The position numbers and the translations under genes were made by a program. Positions 58,635 to 64,000 of a stretch of 64,000 nt of DNA are shown piece after piece (the stretch's first letter is position 1; each line of letters begins with the position of its first letter). This DNA comes from Streptomonospora alba (GTDB taxonomy: Bacteria; Actinomycetota; Actinomycetes; Streptosporangiales; Streptosporangiaceae): positions 53,354-117,353 of the forward strand of contig NZ_JROO01000021.1 in NCBI RefSeq assembly GCF_000826685.1. The letters run 5' to 3'. Below the pieces are notes generated by a model, which was not told the DNA's origin, did no database searches, and saw only the letters and a program-made list of their open reading frames with translations.

Positions 58635-59819
58635 TTACGACTGGGCGGGCTCGGCCGGCCGGCCGGAGCTGTCGGACGAATCGGTGGAGGCGGCCATCAG
58701 GTCGCAGAACGCGTCGAAATGCTCGGCGGCGTCGTGCGGGCCGGCGGCGGCCTCGGGGTGGTACTGGACGCTGAACGCGGGTCGGTCGAGCAGGCGCAGC
58801 CCTTCGACGACGCCGTCGTTGAGGTCGACGTGGCTGACCTCGGCGCGTCCGTAAGGCGTCTGGAAGGGTCCGTCCACGGGCGCCTCGACGGCGAAGCCGT
58901 GGTTGTGGCTGGTGATGTAGACCCGCCGGGTGTGCACGTCCTGTACCGGCTGGTTCACCCCGCGGTGGCCGAACCGCAGCTTGAAGGTGCCCAGGTCCAG
59001 CGCACGGCCCAGGATCTGGTTGCCGAAGCAGATGCCGAACAGCGGCGTGCGCGACTCCAGCACGGCGCGCATCACGGCCACCGGCTCGTCGGCGGTGGCG
59101 GGATCGCCGGGGCCGTTGCTGAAGAACACGCCGTCGGGTCCCGGACCGAGGATCTGCTCGGCGGTGGCGCCGGCGGGCAGCACGGTGACCTCGCAGCCGC
59201 GCTCGGCCAGGCGCTGGGGTGTCATCGACTTGATGCCCAGGTCCACCGCTGCGACGCGGAAGCGTGTGGGCACGCCCTCGGGCGGGCGGACGGTGTAGGG
59301 CTCGGTGGTGGAGACCTCGCGCGCCAGGTCGGCGCCTGCCATCTGCGGGCTGGCCAGCACGCGCTCGCGCAGCCGCTCGGGGTCGGTCTCGACGGTGCTG
59401 ATGACGGCGCGCATGGCGCCTCGGTCGCGCAGGTGGCGGGTCAGGGCGCGCGTGCCGTCAAGCGCGATGCCCACCACGTTCTGGCGCACCAGTTCCTCTT
59501 CGAGGGTGCGCCGGGCGCGCCAGTTGGAGGAGACGCGGGCGGGCTCGCGCACCACGTACCCGGAGACCCAGATGTATCCGGACTCGGGGTCGTCGTCGTT
59601 GACACCGGTGTTGCCGATGTGCGGCGCGGTCATCACGACGATCTGGCGGTGGTACGAGGGGTCGGTGAGGGTCTCCTGGTAACCGGTCATGCCGGTGTTG
59701 AAGACGATCTCGCCGAGCGTCTCGCCCTGCGCGCCGAAGGACCTGCCGTGGAAGGCGCGCCCGTCTTCGAGGACGAGGACGGCGGGGACTGCGCCGCCGG
59801 ATGCTGCTTGTGGAGTCAC
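58635..59819 (-). CDS. carA: Carbamoyl-phosphate synthase small (glutamine amidotransferase) subunit
   Basis: CarA hydrolyses glutamine and channels ammonia to CarB. The N-terminal domain has [20 protein letters not shown] and [17 protein letters not shown], and the class I glutaminase domain has SNGPGDP, the nucleophile cysteine in [24 protein letters not shown] and the catalytic [12 protein letters not shown]. 394 residues. GTG 59819 overlaps the pyrC stop as GTGA, so the genes are translationally coupled. Confidence 0.98.
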   Translation of the reverse strand: MTPQAASGGAVPAVLVLEDGRAFHGRSFGAQGETLGEIVFNTGMTGYQETLTDPSYHRQIVVMTAPHIGNTGVNDDDPESGYIWVSGYVVREPARVSSNWRARRTLEEELVRQNVVGIALDGTRALTRHLRDRGAMRAVISTVETDPERLRERVLASPQMAGADLAREVSTTEPYTVRPPEGVPTRFRVAAVDLGIKSMTPQRLAERGCEVTVLPAGATAEQILGPGPDGVFFSNGPGDPATADEPVAVMRAVLESRTPLFGICFGNQILGRALDLGTFKLRFGHRGVNQPVQDVHTRRVYITSHNHGFAVEAPVDGPFQTPYGRAEVSHVDLNDGVVEGLRLLDRPAFSVQYHPEAAAGPHDAAEHFDAFCDLMAASTDSSDSSGRPAEPAQS

Positions 59820-61114
59820 TGAATCTTCCCATCGAGGACCGTGGGGACGCCGCGCAGGAACGTCGCCTGGATGCGGCCGGGCAGGCGCATGCCCCGGAAG
59901 GGGGTGTTCGCGCTCTTCGAGGCCAGGGCCGCCGGGTCGATGTCCGAGGCGGTGTCCGCGTCATACAGCGTAACGTTGGCGGGCTCGCCGGGGGCGATCG
60001 GACGACCGTGACCTGCGAGACGTCCGATGCGAGCCGGTGCGGCCGACATCCGCTCGACCAGGCCGGGCCAGTCGAGCAGGCCGGTGTCGATCATGGTGTG
60101 CTGCGCCACCGACAGGGCGGTCTCCAGGCCGAGCATGCCCATGGCCGCCGTGGCCCACTCGGTCTCCTTGGCCTCGGCCGGGTGGGGCGCGTGGTCGGTG
60201 GCCACGCAGTCGACGGTGCCGTCGGCCAGGCCCTCCCGCAGCGCGTGCACGTCCTCGGCGGTGCGCAGCGGCGGGTTGACCTTGTAGACGGGGTCGTAGC
60301 TCTCGGCGAGGTCGTCGGTCAGCAGCAGGTGGTGGGGGGTGACCTCGGCGGTGACGTTGCAGCCGCGGCTCTTGGCCCAGCGCAGGATCTGCACCGAGCC
60401 CTTGGTGGAGACGTGGCAGACGTGCAGCCGCGAGCCGACGTGCTCGGTGAGCAGGCAGTCGCGGGCGATGACGGCCTCCTCGGCCACGGAGGGCCAGCCG
60501 GCCAGACCCAACCGGTCGGAGACCACGCCCTCGTTCATCTGGGCGTCCTCGGTCAGCCGGGGCTCCTGGGCGTGCTGGGCGACGACGCCGTCGAAGGCCT
60601 TGACGTACTCCAGGGCGCGGCGCATCAGCAGCGCGTCGGAGACGCACGTGCCGTCGTCGCTGAAGACGCGCACGCCGGCCGCGGAGTCGGCCATGGCGCC
60701 CAGTTCGGCAAGCTGGACGCCGCCCAGTCCGCGGGTGACCGCGCCGACGGGCCGCACGTCGCAGTGGCCGGACTCGCGGCCCAAGCGCCAGACCTGCTCG
60801 ACCACGCCGGCGGTGTCGGCGACGGGGTCGGTGTTGGCCATGGCGTGCACGGCGGTGTAACCGCCGGCCGCGGCGGCACGGGCGCCGCCGGCCACGGTTT
60901 CGGCGTCCTCGCGGCCGGGTTCGCGCAGGTGGGTGTGCAGGTCGACCAGGCCGGGCAGGGCGACGAGCCCTTCAGCGTCGACGGTTGCGGCGCCGGCGGC
61001 GTCGATCCCGGTGCCGACCTCGGCGATCGCACCGTCGCGGATGAGGATGTCGGCCGCGTCGCCCCCGGCGATGCGGGCGCCGCGGATGAGGTATGCGGCA
61101 CTGCTTGGCGTCAT
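59816..61114 (-). CDS. pyrC: Dihydroorotase
   Basis: PyrC cyclises carbamoyl aspartate to dihydroorotate. It is a class I amidohydrolase: [13 protein letters not shown] gives the HxH zinc ligands, [24 protein letters not shown] and EVTPHHLLL further histidines, and [16 protein letters not shown] the catalytic Asp. I use ATG 61114 (432 residues); the in-frame ATG at 61123 is an alternative, and neither has a strong ribosome-binding site. It lies between pyrB and carA. Confidence 0.96.
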   Translation of the reverse strand: MTPSSAAYLIRGARIAGGDAADILIRDGAIAEVGTGIDAAGAATVDAEGLVALPGLVDLHTHLREPGREDAETVAGGARAAAAGGYTAVHAMANTDPVADTAGVVEQVWRLGRESGHCDVRPVGAVTRGLGGVQLAELGAMADSAAGVRVFSDDGTCVSDALLMRRALEYVKAFDGVVAQHAQEPRLTEDAQMNEGVVSDRLGLAGWPSVAEEAVIARDCLLTEHVGSRLHVCHVSTKGSVQILRWAKSRGCNVTAEVTPHHLLLTDDLAESYDPVYKVNPPLRTAEDVHALREGLADGTVDCVATDHAPHPAEAKETEWATAAMGMLGLETALSVAQHTMIDTGLLDWPGLVERMSAAPARIGRLAGHGRPIAPGEPANVTLYDADTASDIDPAALASKSANTPFRGMRLPGRIQATFLRGVPTVLDGKIQ

Positions 61115-61205
61115 AACGTCCATCGCTTCTGTGTCCGTGATTGCTGGCAAGGCGGGCGCGCGGCCGCCGCCCGGGGTATCGGGCGGGCGACCGGGGCAGT
61201 CGGGG

Positions 61206-62113
61206 CTATGACCCGCCCAAAAGCAGGTAGAGCACTGCCATGCGCACGCTGACGCCGTTGGTGACCTGCTCGTTGACGGTGGTGCGGGTGGAGTCGGCGA
61301 CCTCGGCCGAGATCTCCATGCCGCGGACCATGGGGCCGGGGTGCATGACGATGGCGTCGTCCTGCATGCGCGCGAAGCGTTCGGCGTCGAGCCCGTAGCG
61401 GCGGCTGTACTCGCGCGCGGAGGGGAAGAACGCGTCGTGCATGCGCTCGGCCTGGACCCGCAGCAGCATGACCACGTCGCTCTTGGGAAGCACGGCGTCG
61501 AGGTCGTATGAGACCGAGCAGGGCCAGGTGTGCACCGAGACCGGTACCAGAGTGGGCGGCGCGACCAGGGTCACCTCGGCACCCAGGGTGTGCAGCAGCA
61601 GCACGTTTGACCTGGCCACGCGGCTGTGCAGCACGTCGCCGACGATGGCCACGCGCAGCCCGTCGAGGCGGCCCAGGCGTTCGCGCATCGTGAAGACGTC
61701 CAGCAGCGCCTGGGTGGGGTGCTCGTGGGTGCCGTCGCCGGCGTTGAGCACGGCGCCGTCGACCCACTCGGCGAGCCGGTGGGCGGCGCCGGAGGCGTTG
61801 TGGCGTACGACGACGCTGTCGGCGCCCATGGCCTGCAGCGTCAGCGCGGTGTCCTTGAGGCTCTCGCCCTTGGAGACGCTGGAGCCTTTGGCGGAGAAGT
61901 TGATGACGTCGGCCGAGAGGCGCTTGGCCGCCAGTTCGAAGGAGGTGCGGGTGCGGGTGGAGTCCTCGTAGAAGAGGTTGACCACGGTGCGTCCGCGCAG
62001 GGTGGGCAGCTTCTTCACCGACCGGTCGCCGACCTGGGCGAGCTCGGCGGCGGTGTCGAGTACCAGCAGCGCCTCGTCGCGGGAGAGGTCCCCGGTGGAC
62101 AGCAGGTGGCGCA

Positions 62114-62114
<1 letters not shown>
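61206..62114 (-). CDS. pyrB: Aspartate carbamoyltransferase catalytic subunit
   Basis: PyrB joins carbamoyl phosphate and aspartate, the committed pyrimidine step. The carbamoyl-phosphate-binding STRTRTSFE is near residue 52, with the second signature [16 protein letters not shown] and the C-terminal [20 protein letters not shown]. 302 residues. The ATG at 62114 shares its A with the pyrR stop (TGATG). No pyrI regulatory subunit is present, as expected for actinobacteria, where control is by PyrR. Confidence 0.97.
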
Positions 62115-62815
<701 letters not shown>

Positions 62816-63028
62816 TCACGCTACCAGCGGGCCCCGGGAGGGCCGGCCGCGCCCGCCGGTGAAAACGACTGGAAGTATGACTCTCGTCACACCTCACGTT
62901 GTTGACATATACCCCATCAGCCGGTGAACCGGACACCACGCGCGGTGTACGTATCGGGCGGATGCGCGGAATCCCAGTGTCAGCGGGCTTTCCGTACACC
63001 AGGGAACGCCGGGATGTCCGCATCGGTG

Positions 63029-63050
63029 GTGAAATGAGAGCCCTCTCACT
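63029..63050. promoter_or_regulatory. Candidate BldD operator upstream of bldD
   Basis: TGAGAG and CTCTCA form a perfect inverted repeat (63035-63048), flanked by an outer GTGA and TCAC pair (63030 and 63046). BldD sites in Streptomyces have the form AGTGA-n-TCACC and occur at bldD itself, so self-repression is plausible. It lies about 50 bp upstream of the -35 box. Confidence 0.45.
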
Positions 63051-63095
63051 TACACACGGTTTGGCCACTGAATCGTCGCTTTTCGCCCCAACGGC

Positions 63096-63124
63096 TTGAC
63101 CTGGCAACCGAACAGCCCTACCGT
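63096..63124 (+). promoter_or_regulatory. bldD promoter
   Basis: TTGACC (63096-63101) and TACCGT (63119-63124) are separated by exactly 17 bp, a good actinobacterial housekeeping-sigma promoter. The predicted transcript would start near 63131 and leave a leader of about 147 bases before the bldD ATG. Confidence 0.7.
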
Positions 63125-63277
63125 CACTGTCCGTAACCAGTCTCGGGCGGGGCCGCTCCGTCCGGGCCCGGCGGCGGGAGCCCATCGGGCGCCTTCGGCC
63201 GGGCACGGCGATCCACGGCGGACTCGGGGCGCCACCGCCCACACCAGCCACCTCACGGCCGGGGAGCGACGAAGAAG

Positions 63278-63772
63278 ATGCCATCCGAATACGCCAAGTC
63301 CCTTGGTGCGCGGCTGCGCGCCATCCGCACTCAACAAGGGCTTTCCCTGCACGGAGTGGAGGAGAAGTCCCACGGCCGCTGGAAGGCCGTCGTCGTAGGC
63401 TCCTACGAGCGCGGCGACCGCGCGGTGACCGTCCAGAAGCTCGCCGAGCTCGCCGACTTCTACGGCGTGCCCATGTCCGAGCTGCTGCCCGGCGGCGCGG
63501 CGCCGACCCCGCTGGGTCCCACGCCCAAGCTGGTCATCGACCTGGAGCGCATGCAGCAGCTGCCTCAGGAGAAGGCCGGCCCGCTCGCCCGCTATGTGGC
63601 CACCATCCAGAGCCAGCGCGGCGACTACAACGGTCGCGTGCTGTCCATCCGCCAGGAGGACCTGCGCTCGCTGGCGGTCATCTACGACCGCTCACCCGGC
63701 GACCTCACCGAGGAGCTGATCAACTGGGGGGTCCTCGACCCCGAGGCGCGCCGCGCCGTCGACGCCTTCTAG
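63278..63772 (+). CDS. bldD: Developmental transcriptional repressor BldD
   Basis: BldD is a master repressor of sporulation genes in Streptomyces and a c-di-GMP effector; tetrameric c-di-GMP bridges two C-terminal domains. The Xre-type helix-turn-helix spans residues 7-70 (YAKSLGARLRAIRTQQGLSL, SYERGDRAVTVQKLAELADF). The bipartite c-di-GMP motif is intact: RGD at 114-116, eight residues, then RQED at 125-128, the same numbering as in S. coelicolor. 164 residues. ATG 63278 follows GGGGAG at about twelve bases. It is divergent from pyrR with 519 bp between. Confidence 0.96.
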   Translation: MPSEYAKSLGARLRAIRTQQGLSLHGVEEKSHGRWKAVVVGSYERGDRAVTVQKLAELADFYGVPMSELLPGGAAPTPLGPTPKLVIDLERMQQLPQEKAGPLARYVATIQSQRGDYNGRVLSIRQEDLRSLAVIYDRSPGDLTEELINWGVLDPEARRAVDAF

Positions 63773-64000
63773 AGCCGGTCGACCCGGCCGACCGCACGGA
63801 CACGTACGGCTGCCCGGGCGCCGCCCACCCGGTCGGCTCCAACGGGACGACCCCCTGGCCCGCGGCCGCGAAGCGGCCTGCGCCGCAGCGCCGGGGCGGT
63901 GCCGCGCGGCGCCGCGCTCGGCGCCCGCCGGCGCGCCCCCCTGAGTTGACGTGCGCCCGCACACCTGCGCCCCAGCGCACGACGACGGCCACGTCCCCGC
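63773..64000. other. Region downstream of bldD, no gene recognised
   Basis: A weak stem, CGGTCG/CGACCG (63776-63794), lies four bases after the bldD stop and may help end its transcript. The remaining 200 bases are very GC-rich with shadow-like open frames, and no gene is supported before the window ends. Confidence 0.4.

Noticed and set aside
62902..62907. TTGACA on the plus strand in the pyrR-bldD gap as a bldD -35 box
   Set aside because: No -10 box at 16-18 bp, and a better promoter lies much closer to bldD.

Overview
The window is a very GC-rich actinobacterial chromosome segment made almost entirely of conserved core genes. GTG and TTG starts are common, ribosome-binding sites are of the GGAGG type, and the marker genes (bldD, the actinobacterial integration host factor mihF, a helicase-motif-less priA, DUF3040, DUF2470, an F420-type nitroreductase relative) point to Actinomycetia. 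My best inference is the Streptosporangiales/Nocardiopsaceae area (Nocardiopsis, Streptomonospora, Thermobifida relatives); this is judged from gene content and order, not from a search.

Left end (1-7.3 kb): the edge of the division and cell-wall cluster (rsmH, mraZ) runs leftward from a promoter that carries four 10-bp-spaced MraZ half sites. Divergent from it is a moxR / DUF58 / transglutaminase-core operon, closed by a strong terminator shared with a DUF3040 membrane protein. 7.5-15.5 kb: a leftward block with dinB, a methyltransferase, nusB, efp, aroB-aroK-aroC, a prepilin peptidase and an SseB-like protein; the three aro genes supply shikimate-pathway steps to chorismate.

15.7-26 kb is more individual: YceI, DUF2470, a divergent VOC/TetR pair around a clear operator, a large unusual membrane-anchored protein kinase, an aldose-1-epimerase, and a coxD-coxE-xdhC-mocA maturation operon for molybdenum hydroxylases without its enzyme. 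26-31.8 kb holds the riboflavin operon (ribE-ribBA-ribH plus a PH-domain protein) under an FMN riboswitch, then PAP2 and rpe. 31.9-37 kb: rsmB and fmt leftward and priA rightward. Behind priA lies a small scar with a decayed second copy of the priA tail.

37.4-46 kb is accessory: a Uma2 protein, a DinB-fold protein, a DUF574 methyltransferase, a CoA-transferase plus glutaryl-CoA-dehydrogenase-like pair, a Ddn-like flavin/F420 protein, a DUF418 membrane protein and an OFA-type MFS permease carrying what looks like its small subunit as a C-terminal extension. A frameshifted Uma2 remnant follows.

47-63 kb is a long leftward core run: metK, coaBC, rpoZ, gmk, mihF, then the pyrimidine genes pyrF, pyrD, pyrK, carB, carA, pyrC, pyrB, pyrR. 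The pyr genes make UMP de novo, and the leader of pyrR carries an excellent match to the PyrR RNA-binding loop beside the Shine-Dalgarno sequence, so the operon is probably repressed at translation by UMP-bound PyrR. bldD, the c-di-GMP-responsive developmental repressor, is divergent from pyrR and has its own promoter and a candidate self-operator. No tRNA, rRNA, CRISPR array or complete insertion sequence was recognised.
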